Source of the DNA: JBHOQX01 sp042408595
GTDB taxonomy: Bacteria > Chloroflexota > Chloroflexia > Chloroflexales > Roseiflexaceae
Direction: 5' to 3'
Assembly (NCBI GenBank): GCA_042408595.1
Contig: JBHOQX010000093.1
Span: forward strand, 1-22,196
Length of the DNA stretch: 22,196 nt
The notes beneath the pieces were generated by a model, which was given only the letters and a program-made list of their open reading frames with translations, was not told the origin of the DNA and did no database searches. Position numbers and translations under genes: made by a program. How positions within the stretch are numbered: the first letter of the stretch is position 1; every line of letters starts with the position of its first letter. This document shows, in pieces, positions 13,601 to 21,779 of the stretch.

Positions 13601-14833
13601 AAGCGATCTGCACCGGCGGCCAGCATCACCTGCGCGCGGTCGCTCCTGGCCCTGGCACCAACGCCGCGCGGCTGGACGACGTGCCGCCAGCATCGGCTCG
13701 TCTTCGGGCGGCGCTAACGCGGCCAACCAACCGCGCACCGCCTCCGTGTCGTCGGGCGGGCAGCGCAAGATCACGTAGATTGTGTTGGCAAGTTCGCCGG
13801 CAAGCGTCACCGAGTTCGAATGCAGCCGCAACTGCGGGAGCCGCTGATACAGGCGCCAGCGCTGGCGGGCTCGCCCGTTCGGCGTGGTATCGCGCAGCGT
13901 CAGCGCCACCACCCGGTAGTGGCCGGCCTGCGCCACAAGATTGAACTGCTGCGCGATCAGCGTGGCCTCCGGGCCGCCATGGATCAACTGCACCAGCGTT
14001 TCGCTTTCGAGCCGAAAATACCCCTCGGCCTCGCTCGACAGCCGCAGCAACTGCGCGGCGGCCAGGCGGGCGCAGTGCGCCAGGCCCGCCAACTGCCCGC
14101 GCGATGGATGTTCGACCACCGCCCACATCGTTCCCAGAATATGGCCGCCGGCCCGGATCGCCACAACCGCCCGCGCGCGCATGCCCGGCACCAGCCCCGT
14201 TACCACGATCGGCTCGGCCGATTGGCTGAGCCGCTGGAACACGCCTGCGGCCCGGGCCGCTTCAACCACCGTTTTGGACATGCGCCGGTTCAGCAGCGTT
14301 TGGGTGCGTTCTTCATCGGCCGCCGTCTGGTTGCCCGAGTAGGTTATCAGCTTGAAATGCGGATCCACGATGATCACGGGCCCGCCCACCAGCGACGCAG
14401 CTGTGTCGGCGATCAGCGTCAGGTCAAGCGCGCCGGCGCTGCGCTCGCTCGTCAGCCCTCGCTCGAACGCTTCGGCTTCGAGCGCCCCAACCAGCAGCAT
14501 CACCACCTGCGTCCAGCTCGCGGCGGGGTGGAGCGTCAGCAGGGCGCACTGCCGCTCGTCCGCGTGCCGCGCCTGGTCCGCGTCCGGTGCTTCCGCCTGC
14601 TTCACCACCACGCCGATCGCGCCGCGTTCGCTCGCCCATGTAAGCGCCGTGCCGATCGCGGCGCGCCCAACCGCGTGCGGAGCCAGCAACAGACTGCCCG
14701 TCACATCCTCGCCGGCCTCTTGGCCATCCGTGATCAGCGCGCGCGTCACCTGGCGCGGTGTAAGCGCTTGTGGAATGGCGGCCCCGCTCACCGCGACGCC
14801 AAGCAGCCGGATCAGTTGTGGTAGCTGTGCCAT
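13583..14833 (-). CDS. PucR-family-like regulator, probably truncated (no C-terminal HTH)
   Basis: Frame of 416 aa. Residues of about 1-125 resemble the PucR N-terminal domain (G-S-L-L-L-A-P-H and I-G-V-V-V-K-Q-A). Residues of about 140-275 resemble a GAF-like sensor (L-T-L-I-A-D-T-A-A-S-L-V-G-G-P-V-I-I-V-D, S-K-T-V-V-E-A-A). A CdaR GGDEF-like part follows (Y-R-V-V-A-L-T-L-R-D). After E-D-E-P-M-L-A-A the frame turns into an Arg/Cys-rich tail, and the PucR HTH (usually near R-N-T-L-R-Y-R-L) is missing, so a frameshift near 13680 and loss of the 3' end are likely. The start lies 4 nt after the SDR stop, in one operon. It was probably the regulator of the SDR or the divergent eut genes; as it stands it should not bind DNA through the usual domain. 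Confidence 0.75.
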   Translation of the reverse strand: MAQLPQLIRLLGVAVSGAAIPQALTPRQVTRALITDGQEAGEDVTGSLLLAPHAVGRAAIGTALTWASERGAIGVVVKQAEAPDADQARHADERQCALLTLHPAASWTQVVMLLVGALEAEAFERGLTSERSAGALDLTLIADTAASLVGGPVIIVDPHFKLITYSGNQTAADEERTQTLLNRRMSKTVVEAARAAGVFQRLSQSAEPIVVTGLVPGMRARAVVAIRAGGHILGTMWAVVEHPSRGQLAGLAHCARLAAAQLLRLSSEAEGYFRLESETLVQLIHGGPEATLIAQQFNLVAQAGHYRVVALTLRDTTPNGRARQRWRLYQRLPQLRLHSNSVTLAGELANTIYVILRCPPDDTEAVRGWLAALAPPEDEPMLAARRPAARRWCQGQERPRAGDAGRRCRSLRCYSL

Positions 14834-14837
14834 AGAC

Positions 14838-15629
14838 TCAGATCGCGGTCAGGCCGCCATCCGCCACCAGCGCCGAGCCGGTGATAAAGCTGGCCGCGTC
14901 CGAGGCCAGAAACGTGGCAACCGCTGCGATCTCGCTCGGCCGCCCCTCGCGCCCGATCGGCTGAAACGTCGGCAGGATCTCGCGCACCGCCGCAATGCCG
15001 CCCATGCGTTCGGCATGGGCCAGATTGATCGGCGTATCGACCCATCCTGGGCAGATGCAGTTGCAGCGCAGGCCCTGCGTGGCAAAATCCAGCGCGATCG
15101 ATTTGGTCAACATCAACACCGCGCCCTTACTGGTGCAGTAGCTCGCCAGGTAGCGCTCGGCCACCAGGCTGTTCACCGATCCCATGTTAATAATCGAGCC
15201 GCCGCCGCCGCGCAGCATCACCGGAATGGCGATCTTGCAGCCCAAGAACACGCCGCGCACGTTCACGCTCCAGATACGGTCGAAATCTTCGATGCTGGCC
15301 TCAACCACGGTGCCGGGGATCGAGATCGCTGCGTTGTTCACCAGGGTTGTGAGCCGCCCATACTGTCGCACCGCGGCCTCCACCAGATGTTCGATATCGT
15401 CCTGGCGCGCCACGTCTGCCTCGCACGCCAGCATCCGATCGCCTACGTCGGCGAGCGCCTGGGTGGTGCGCACCCCCGGGCCGTCGATATCGGCAGCGAC
15501 CACTGCGGCGCCTTCGCGGGCGAAGGCCAGCGCGATTGCCCGGCCGATGCCACTTGCCGCGCCGGTCACAATCGCAACTTTGCCGGCGAGCGTCTGGCCC
15601 GCGCTTTGCGGCGGGTGGATGTCATACAT
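14838..15629 (-). CDS. SDR-family oxidoreductase (glucose/alcohol dehydrogenase-like)
   Basis: Protein of 263 aa with TGAASGIGRA near residue 23, acidic D-I-D after beta-2 (suggesting NAD preference), N-N-A-A, catalytic Ser in N-M-G-S-V-N-S, and Y-C-T-S-K. The C-terminus reads F-I-T-G-S-A-L-V-A-D-G-G, typical of the family. A GGAAGGA ribosome site precedes ATG 15629. It is co-transcribed with the PucR-like regulator and divergent from the ethanolamine genes, so it may act on an alcohol or aldehyde from ethanolamine catabolism, but no sequence feature fixes the substrate. Confidence 0.87.
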   Translation of the reverse strand: MYDIHPPQSAGQTLAGKVAIVTGAASGIGRAIALAFAREGAAVVAADIDGPGVRTTQALADVGDRMLACEADVARQDDIEHLVEAAVRQYGRLTTLVNNAAISIPGTVVEASIEDFDRIWSVNVRGVFLGCKIAIPVMLRGGGGSIINMGSVNSLVAERYLASYCTSKGAVLMLTKSIALDFATQGLRCNCICPGWVDTPINLAHAERMGGIAAVREILPTFQPIGREGRPSEIAAVATFLASDAASFITGSALVADGGLTAI

Positions 15630-15670
15630 GGGGGTGTCCTTCCTGTGTGTGGGCGATCACACAATGCGCG

Positions 15671-15699
15671 GTACGGGATTGCCCCGGTATTGTACGGGA
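15671..15699. repeat. Direct repeat GTACGGGA, 21 bp apart
   Basis: GTACGGGA occurs at 15671-15678 and 15692-15699, exactly 21 bp (two helical turns) apart, flanking a minus-strand -10 candidate. The geometry suits cooperative binding of a regulator on one DNA face. Confidence 0.4.
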
Positions 15700-15708
15700 A
15701 AATGCCTG

Positions 15709-15752
15709 CGGCGCTGCGCGGCTGGAGAAATCTCCAAATCGGGGCAGCGCCG
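15709..15752. promoter_or_regulatory. Nested inverted repeats upstream of the eut promoter
   Basis: The outer arms CGGCGCTGC (15709-15717) and GCAGCGCCG (15744-15752) are perfect 9-bp complements. Inside them TGGAGA-AA-TCTCCA (15723-15736) is a perfect 14-nt dyad. The structure ends 22 bp before the -35 box. It is a candidate operator, or a terminator-like barrier between the divergent units. Confidence 0.5.
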
Positions 15753-15774
15753 TTTGTTCGCTTCTACAAACCGA

Positions 15775-15803
15775 TTGACATGCCCCGGCAAGGATGCTAC
15801 GCT
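15775..15803 (+). promoter_or_regulatory. Putative sigma-70-type promoter of the eut operon
   Basis: A perfect TTGACA (15775-15780), a 17-nt spacer and TACGCT (15798-15803, three of six matches). The leader to the EutB ATG would be about 120 nt. The strong -35 with a weak -10 is compatible with regulated expression. Confidence 0.5.
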
Positions 15804-15929
15804 CTGCATTGTCAGATCCACCCAACAGTCCGCGCCAAAGCTTGATCTCAATCCGCGTGGCCCGCTCCGGCGCGCGCCGCAGCACCGCATACCCGGGCGT
15901 CACGGCCGCGCATCGCATGGAGTGGCGCT

Positions 15930-17324
15930 ATGACCATGTACCGGCAGACCCTGCACGGGCGAACCTACCAGTTCGACGGTTTGCGTGTTCTGATGGCGAA
16001 AGCCACGCCGGAACGCTCGGGCGACCAGCTTGCCGGGCTTGCCGCCGCCAACGCCGAGGAGCGGGTGGCCGCGCAGTTGTGCCTGGCCGATGTGCCGCCG
16101 ACAACCTTTCTGGAGGAGCCGCTCGTTCCCTACGAGCAGGATGAAGTCACCCGCCTGATCCTTGATACCCACGACCGTGTCGCGTTCGCGCCGGTGCAGA
16201 GCATGACGGTTGGCGAGTTTCGTAACTGGCTCCTGGCCAATACCACCGACAGTGACACGCTTGCCGCGCTCGCGCCGGGCATTACACCCGAAATGGCGGC
16301 CGCCGTTTCGAAAATCATGCGCAACCAGGATCTGATCGCCGTTGCGCGAAAATGTCGGGTGGTGACGCGCTTTCGCAACACGATCGGCCTGCCGGGCCGG
16401 TTGTCTTCGCGCATCCAGCCCAACCATACCACCGACGACCCCAAAGGGGTGGCGGCCTCGATCCTCGATGGCCTGCTGTATGGCTGCGGCGACGCGGTGA
16501 TCGGCATTAACCCGGCCAGCGATAGCCCCCAGGCGATGATTGATTTGCTGCTGCTGGTGGACGAGCTGCGCCAGCGCTACGACATCCCGGTGCAGTCGTG
16601 TGTGCTGGCACACGTGACCACCGCGATAGAGGTGATCGCGCGCGGCGCGCCGGTCGATCTGGTGTTTCAATCGATCGCCGGCACCGAGGCAGCCAACCGC
16701 AGTTTCGGGATTGATCTGGCCGTGCTGCGCGAGGCGCGCGAGGCCGCTCTTGCGCTAGAGCGCGGCACGGTCGGCAATAACGTGATGTATTTCGAGACGG
16801 GCCAGGGCAGCTGTCTGTCGGCCAACGCCCATCACGGTGTCGACCAGCAGACGTGCGAGGCGCGCGCGTATGGCGTGGCCCGTCACTTCCAGCCACTGCT
16901 GCTCAACACCGTGGTTGGCTTTATCGGGCCGGAATACCTGTACGACAGCAAGCAGATCATCCGCGCCGGGCTGGAAGACCACTTCTGCGGCAAACTGCTG
17001 GGGGTGCCGATCGGCTGCGATGCCTGCTACACCAACCACGCCGAGGCCGACCAGAACGTCATGGACAACCTGATTGTGCTGCTTGGCGCGGCCGGCTGTA
17101 CCTACATTATGGGCGTTCCCGGCGCCGACGATGTGATGCTGAATTACCAGAGCACCTCGTACCACGACGTGCGCTTTGTGCAGACGCTCCTCGGCCTGCG
17201 GCCCGCGCCCGAGTTCGAAGCCTGGCTGCAGCGGATGCAGATTATTGACCGCGACGGGCGGCTGGCGCGCGAGGGGGAGCGGAGCCTGGTGATGCGATCG
17301 GTGTTGCAACTGGCGGAGGGGTGA
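15930..17324 (+). CDS. eutB: Ethanolamine ammonia-lyase large (alpha) subunit
   Basis: Protein of 464 aa, close to the usual length of about 453-465. It aligns by eye with EutB throughout: an N-terminal Y-R-Q-T-L-H-G segment, then K-I-M-R-N-Q-D-L, R-F-R-N-T-I-G-L-P-G, S-R-I-Q-P-N-H-T-T-D-D-P-K-G, the active-site stretch D-A-V-I-G-I-N-P-A-S-D, the Q-S-C-V-L-A-H-V block, the F-E-T-G-Q-G-S block, and G-C-D-A-C-Y-T-N-H-A-E-A-D-Q-N. With EutC and adenosylcobalamin it converts ethanolamine to acetaldehyde and ammonia. GGAG lies 7 nt before ATG 15930. EutC follows after 43 nt. No eutA reactivase or microcompartment gene is in the window. Confidence 0.97.
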   Translation: MTMYRQTLHGRTYQFDGLRVLMAKATPERSGDQLAGLAAANAEERVAAQLCLADVPPTTFLEEPLVPYEQDEVTRLILDTHDRVAFAPVQSMTVGEFRNWLLANTTDSDTLAALAPGITPEMAAAVSKIMRNQDLIAVARKCRVVTRFRNTIGLPGRLSSRIQPNHTTDDPKGVAASILDGLLYGCGDAVIGINPASDSPQAMIDLLLLVDELRQRYDIPVQSCVLAHVTTAIEVIARGAPVDLVFQSIAGTEAANRSFGIDLAVLREAREAALALERGTVGNNVMYFETGQGSCLSANAHHGVDQQTCEARAYGVARHFQPLLLNTVVGFIGPEYLYDSKQIIRAGLEDHFCGKLLGVPIGCDACYTNHAEADQNVMDNLIVLLGAAGCTYIMGVPGADDVMLNYQSTSYHDVRFVQTLLGLRPAPEFEAWLQRMQIIDRDGRLAREGERSLVMRSVLQLAEG

Positions 17325-17367
17325 GCCCACGCTGCGCGGGCCTTTTCCCGCGGAACCGGAGGCAAGC

Positions 17368-18174
17368 ATGTCCGACGAACGCACGCGGCAGGATCGAGCC
17401 GTGATCGCCAACCCGTGGCAGGCGCTGCGTCGCTACACCAACGCGCGTATCGCGCTTGGCCGCGCCGGCGATAGCTTGCCGACCGACGCGATGCTGGCGT
17501 TTCAACTCGATCATGCCCGGGCGCGCGACGCCGTCCATCTGCCGTTCGACAGCGCCGGGGTCGCGCAGCAGCTCCAGGCGCACGGCTACGAGGTCATCCA
17601 GGTGCAGAGCGCCGCCCCATCGCGCGACGTGTACCTCAAACGGCCCGACCTGGGCCGCCGGCTCGATGCGCGGTCGCGCCAGGCGCTGGAACAACGCGCC
17701 CGCGCCACCAACCAGACCTACGACGCTGCCTTCGTGATTGCCGACGGGCTTTCGGCGCTGGCCGTGCACCAACACGCCGTCCCGCTGCTGCTGCGGGTCG
17801 TCCCGGCGCTCGGCGGCCTTGGCTGGCGGATCGCGCCGATTGTGGTCGCCGCGCAGGGGCGCGTGGCCCTTTGCGATGAAATTGGCGCGCTGCTGCGGGC
17901 CGAGCAGGTGGCGATTGCGATCGGCGAACGCCCCGGCTTGAGCGTTGCCGACAGCCTCGGCGTGTATTTGACCTTTGCGCCCCACGTTGGTCGGACGGAC
18001 GCCGACCGCAACTGCATCTCGAATCTCCATCCGCACGGCCTGAGCTATGACGCGGCCCAGCAGACGTTGCTCTACCTCATGAGCCAGGCGCGGCGCTTGA
18101 AACTGACCGGCGTCGCCCTGAAGGACGATCGGCGCGCGGTTGATGCGCTGGCCCACCCGGTCGACGAACCCTAA
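17368..18174 (+). CDS. eutC: Ethanolamine ammonia-lyase small (beta) subunit
   Basis: Protein of 268 aa, normal length for EutC. Diagnostic blocks are R-Y-T-N-A-R-I-A-L-G-R-A-G near residue 21, F-Q-L-D-H-A-R-A-R-D-A-V-H near residue 45, Y-L-K-R-P-D-L-G-R-R-L near residue 90, and C-I-S-N-L-H-P-H-G-L-S-Y near residue 212, the segment that helps bind the cobalamin cofactor. GGAGG precedes the ATG by about 6 nt. It forms the holoenzyme with EutB encoded just upstream. Confidence 0.97.
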   Translation: MSDERTRQDRAVIANPWQALRRYTNARIALGRAGDSLPTDAMLAFQLDHARARDAVHLPFDSAGVAQQLQAHGYEVIQVQSAAPSRDVYLKRPDLGRRLDARSRQALEQRARATNQTYDAAFVIADGLSALAVHQHAVPLLLRVVPALGGLGWRIAPIVVAAQGRVALCDEIGALLRAEQVAIAIGERPGLSVADSLGVYLTFAPHVGRTDADRNCISNLHPHGLSYDAAQQTLLYLMSQARRLKLTGVALKDDRRAVDALAHPVDEP

Positions 18175-18186
18175 CGGTGGCGCGTC

Positions 18187-18204
18187 GGAGGCCGCGTCGC
18201 CTCC
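18187..18204 (+). terminator. Small stem-loop between eutC and permease
   Basis: GGAGGC (18187-18192) pairs with GCCTCC (18199-18204) around a 6-nt loop, followed by TCTCCC. It may lower read-through into the permease or protect the eutBC mRNA 3' end. Weak evidence. Confidence 0.3.
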
Positions 18205-18306
18205 TCTCCCTGCGATGGCTTGATACATGCGCCTGGCTTTGCCGTACCGCGCGGTCGGCCAGTCGCATCTCATAAGTAGGCCCCGCAGACGAAAGGAGCA
18301 GACCCC

Positions 18307-19878
18307 ATGGCGACGGATCACGCGTCGGATCATGATGTCAAGCGGCTTCACGAGCTTGGCTACGCGCAGGAGTTGCGCTGCCGGATGACGGCGTTCTCGA
18401 ACTTCGCCGTTTCGTTCACGATTATCTCGGTGCTGTCGGGCTGTCTCACGCTGTACGGGTTTGGCCTGAACACCGGCGGCCCGGCGGCGATGAACCTGGG
18501 CTGGCCGCTGGTGGGCCTGATGGTGACGCTGGTGGGCCTGGCGATGGCCGAGGTCTGTTCGAGCTATCCGACCGCGGGCGGGCTGTATTTCTGGTCGGCA
18601 AAGCTGGCCCGGCGCAATCCGGCGGCGTGGAGCTGGTTTACCGGCTGGTTCAACCTGCTCGGCCAGGTGGCGGTGACGGCCGGCATCGATTTTGGGCTGG
18701 CGTCGTTTATTGGCGCACTGCTGAATCTGGTGGCCGGCGTCGAGCCCACACCGCCCGTGATTATTACGATCTATGGCCTGGTGCTGCTGGCGCATGGGTT
18801 GTTGAACACGTTCGGGATCCGGCTGGTGGCGCTGCTCAACACGGTCAGCGTTTGGTGGCACGTGCTGGGGGTGATCATTATCGCGGTCGCGCTGCTGGTG
18901 GGCGCGCCGCGCCTGCAGTCGCCCGCGTGGGTGTTCACGCACTTTGTCAACAACACCGGCTTCGCGTTCCCCGGCGCGTGGGTGTATGTGTTTCTGCTGG
19001 GGTTGCTGGTGGCGCAGTACACCTTCACCGGTTACGATGCCTCGGCGCACATGACCGAAGAAATGCTGAATGCGGCGGTCGCCGGGCCGAAGGGGATCGT
19101 GAACGCGATCGTGATGTCGCTGATTGCGGGCTGGGTGCTGCTGGTGGGGGTTACGTTCGCTATTCAAGATTACGATGCGGTGCTCGGTACGGCCACCGGG
19201 GTACCGCCGGTGCAGGTGTTTCTTGACGCGGTGGGACCGGTGGGCGGCGTGCTGCTGCTGCTGATTGTGATTGGTGCGCAGTTCTTTTGCGGGATGGCTT
19301 CGGTGACGGCCAACAGCCGGATGCTGTATGCCTTCGCCCGCGACGGCGCGGTGCCCGGCTCGCGGATCTGGCATTCGATCAACCCGCGCACCCGCACGCC
19401 CACGAACTCGATCTGGTTCTGTGTGGTGTTCGCTTTTATGCTGGGCCTGCCATACCTGTGGAATGCCACCGCGTACGCCGCCGTGACCTCGATCGCGGTG
19501 ATTGGCCTGTATATCTCGTACATTATTCCGGTCTATCTGCGTCGCCTCGCCGGCGATTCGCTCGAGCGCGGGCCGTGGCACCTGGGCCGCTGGAGCGCGC
19601 CGGTGGGCTGGATCGCGGTCGCATGGGTGGTGTTTATTTGTGTGCTGTTCTGCCTGCCCCAGGTCAGCCCGATTACGCCGGCCACGTTCAATTATGCCCC
19701 GGTTGCGGTTGGGGTGGTGATGCTGTTCGCCGGCGGCTGGTGGCTGCTCTCGGCCCGCCGCTGGTTTACCGGCCCCAAAGTGCAAGGCACGCCCGAAGAA
19801 TTGGCGGCGATCGAGCGGGAACTCGAAAGCCTGGGCAAGGTCGGGTCGGTTGCCCCAAGCACCGCCAGCGGCGACTAA
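18307..19878 (+). CDS. APC-superfamily amino acid/amine permease, probable ethanolamine uptake
   Basis: Protein of 523 aa with about twelve membrane segments. The first helix region (A-F-S-N-F-A-V-S-F-T-I-I-S) and G-P-A-A-M-N-L-G-W-P-L-V-G, then S-S-Y-P-T-A-G-G-L-Y-F-W-S and the F-T-G-Y-D-A-S-A-H-M-T-E-E block are hallmarks of the ACT/GABA-permease-like branch of the APC superfamily. AAAGGAG precedes the ATG. It lies 132 nt after eutC in the same direction, so ethanolamine is the natural substrate guess. Related proteins move GABA, choline or amino acids, so specificity is inferred from context only. Confidence 0.88.
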   Translation: MATDHASDHDVKRLHELGYAQELRCRMTAFSNFAVSFTIISVLSGCLTLYGFGLNTGGPAAMNLGWPLVGLMVTLVGLAMAEVCSSYPTAGGLYFWSAKLARRNPAAWSWFTGWFNLLGQVAVTAGIDFGLASFIGALLNLVAGVEPTPPVIITIYGLVLLAHGLLNTFGIRLVALLNTVSVWWHVLGVIIIAVALLVGAPRLQSPAWVFTHFVNNTGFAFPGAWVYVFLLGLLVAQYTFTGYDASAHMTEEMLNAAVAGPKGIVNAIVMSLIAGWVLLVGVTFAIQDYDAVLGTATGVPPVQVFLDAVGPVGGVLLLLIVIGAQFFCGMASVTANSRMLYAFARDGAVPGSRIWHSINPRTRTPTNSIWFCVVFAFMLGLPYLWNATAYAAVTSIAVIGLYISYIIPVYLRRLAGDSLERGPWHLGRWSAPVGWIAVAWVVFICVLFCLPQVSPITPATFNYAPVAVGVVMLFAGGWWLLSARRWFTGPKVQGTPEELAAIERELESLGKVGSVAPSTASGD

Positions 19879-20350
19879 CCATGCCCCGCGCCTGGTTGCG
19901 TGCGCGCTGCGCTCACACCGGGGCGGCGCGCACGCCCGCATGTGGCCCCTCCGCCACGCCGCCCGCCGCTTGAGCTCAATCCCTGTATCGCCGGGGCACC
20001 GCTGCGCCCGACCTCCCCCGGCCGCTCTGCGTGTTGCAGCGGCTGCACCGACGCGCGTCTGCGGGTATAATAATGCACGCCCCCACGCCCACATGTTCGC
20101 GTTGTGTGGATTCTGTTGGCGGGGGGCGCGTTGCGCCGGGCGACGACGCGCAGGCGAGGAGAAAGCGACCAGGCAATGAGCAATGGCGACCAGGGCGTGC
20201 GCCACCATGGTATGCCACGCGACGGAGCGCCGCCAGATGCCGTGCCTTCCTCCGCTCCCAGTACCACAGGTGCTTGAGGACCGCCGTCGTTTTCCCGGCT
20301 TCCGCTTGCCGTGCGATGCCAGTCTCGTCGAGCTATGGTGACCAGAACGA
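19879..20350. other. Long non-coding stretch at the border to the mobile region
   Basis: These 472 bp hold no convincing gene. A perfect TATAAT lies at 20066-20071 without a good -35. A 33-codon frame (20176-20277, beginning M-S-N-G-D-Q-G-V) has no close ribosome site and no recognisable family. The stretch probably marks the junction between the eut operon and an inserted element. Confidence 0.4.
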
Positions 20351-21640
20351 ATGTGTGTTACGCACCAAGCCAACTTCAAGTACGTCCCGATCGCGTCGGA
20401 TGTCGTCCCGCTGATCGCCTCGCTGGTGGCTCCGGCCCCGGCGGCGGCGCGCTTTATCGATATCTGTGCGGGCGAGGGTGAGGCCGCGGCCCAGATGGCA
20501 TCCGCCTGGGGCATCGGTCGCGATCAGCTCTACCTCAACGAGCTGGCCGACGGCCGCATGGCGCGCTGCACGCGCTTCACCGACCACGTGCTCGGCGCGG
20601 ACGCGATCCGCGCGCTGCAGATCAGCCGCAACACCTTTCAGATCGCCTGGACCACCCCCCCTTCGGCCAGCAACCGAAGGAGCAGGGCGGCGGGCGGCTG
20701 GAGCCACTCTTCTTCAAGCGCATCGTCGAGGAGGGCGGCTGGCTCCAGCCGGGCGGCATCCACCTGATGCTCGCCCCGCAGGATGTCTGGCTGACCAACC
20801 TCGGTACGCTCAACCACCTGGCGCGCTGCTACGACCGCGTGACCATGCTGGCTCTGCCTGAGGCGCATCGCCGTTACCGCGAGATGCTCGTGGTCGGCAT
20901 TGTGCGCGCGGGCTGGCGCAGTGGCGCGGAGCTGAAAGAGCGCGCCCGGCTGATCGCTGAAAAGTTGATCGGCGAGCTTCCGGAGCTGAGCCACCAGGCG
21001 ACCCCACGCTACACCATCCCCTCGCCGCTCAAGCAGCAGCGCCAGCTGATCTGGCGTGACGCGAACGCGGCAACCCCGAGTAGGCACAAACTGACGTCCT
21101 GGCCGGCGGCGGCGCGTGGGCATCGCGCGGCTACCAGACCCGGCTCCAGGCGGCGCGGCAGGATCGGCGGCGCATCCGACCGATCTTCCCATTGGGCAAG
21201 GTCGCGGCGGCGCTGCGCGTGGCCGAGGGCGACATCAACAACATGATCGTCACGATCGCCGGTTGGCAGGCCCGGATCAAGGATAGCACGCGCCGAACGA
21301 CCAAGACCTGGCAGGAAGAACGGGTCACTGGCGACGGCGCGACGGTGCTCGACACCCACCGCATGGAGCTGCGCGAGCCGGTGATTGTCACGCTCGACAC
21401 CGAGCAGGCGGCGATCACCCGCTACACCGGCGACACCGGGATCGCAGCGCTGATGGATCTGCCCGATACGGCGCAGAGCCTGCTCGACACCGTGGCCCAG
21501 AGTGCGCCGCCGGTCTACGACATGCAGCTGCCGCCAGATGTGGCGGCCATCCTTGATCGCATCGTCCCGGCCAGTGGTCGGGCGCTGCCCGGCTACCCCG
21601 CCGGCTTCATCCCGATGTCGCGCCACATCGCGCGTCGGCT
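20351..21640 (+). pseudogene. Frameshifted DUF6094-type SAM-dependent methyltransferase
   Basis: The N-terminus reads F-I-D-I-C-A-G-E-G-E (SAM-binding loop) and then N-T-F-Q-I-A-W-T-T-P-P, which becomes F-G-Q-Q-P-K-E-Q only after a frame change at a C7 run near 20655-20661. Together this is the N/D-P-P-F methyltransferase motif IV. The protein continues through L-A-P-Q-D-V-W-L and R-Y-R-E-M-L-V-V-G-I-V to P-R-Y-T-I-P-S-P-L-K, shifts again near 21085, and resumes as V-L-A-G-G-G-A-W and P-I-F-P-L-G-K-V-A-A-A-L. DUF6094 proteins are typical cargo of integrative or plasmid-like elements. At least two frameshifts make it non-functional unless the first is a homopolymer sequencing error. Confidence 0.55.
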
Positions 21641-21763
21641 TCATCGCCTTCTCCAAGTTCAGCCTCGGCAGCGGCTGGGCGGTCGCGGTCACCAGCCACC
21701 GGTCAGCCCTGTCCGTTCCAACCGCCCACCCGGACGAGATGGACACCCGGATCAGCAGCCTGC

Positions 21764-21778
21764 CCTGAGCTTGTCGAA
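21764..21778 (-). repeat. Dispersed TTCGACAAGCTCAGG-type repeat
   Basis: The minus strand reads TTCGACAAGCTCAGG, a short dispersed repeat that I associate with Chloroflexota and other environmental genomes. It sits in the middle of the degenerate coding stretch. Attribution to a known repeat class is from memory. Confidence 0.5.
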
Positions 21779-21779
21779 T

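Larger units (their letters stand above)
15630..15929. other. Divergent control region between SDR and eut operon
   Basis: This 300-bp gap has no gene. It contains direct GTACGGGA repeats, a minus-strand TACAAT -10 at 15694-15689 (for the SDR), a nested inverted repeat at 15709-15752 and a plus-strand promoter at 15775-15803. I looked for a cobalamin-riboswitch B12 box and did not find one. Confidence 0.6.

Noticed and set aside
13820..15845. Two long plus-strand frames over the PucR-like and SDR genes
   Set aside because: They are Arg/His/Gln-rich shadows of minus-strand genes with recognisable domains.
15630..15929. Cobalamin riboswitch upstream of eutB
   Set aside because: No B12-box-like sequence or characteristic multi-stem layout was seen; only simple dyads are present.
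20176..20277. 33-codon small gene before the DUF6094 remnant
   Set aside because: No well-spaced ribosome site, no family resemblance and low-complexity Pro/Ser content.
17242..20514. 1090-codon open frame on the minus strand
   Set aside because: It is antisense to eutB's end, eutC and the permease, is rich in Arg/His/Gln without any domain, and arises from codon bias in GC-rich genes.
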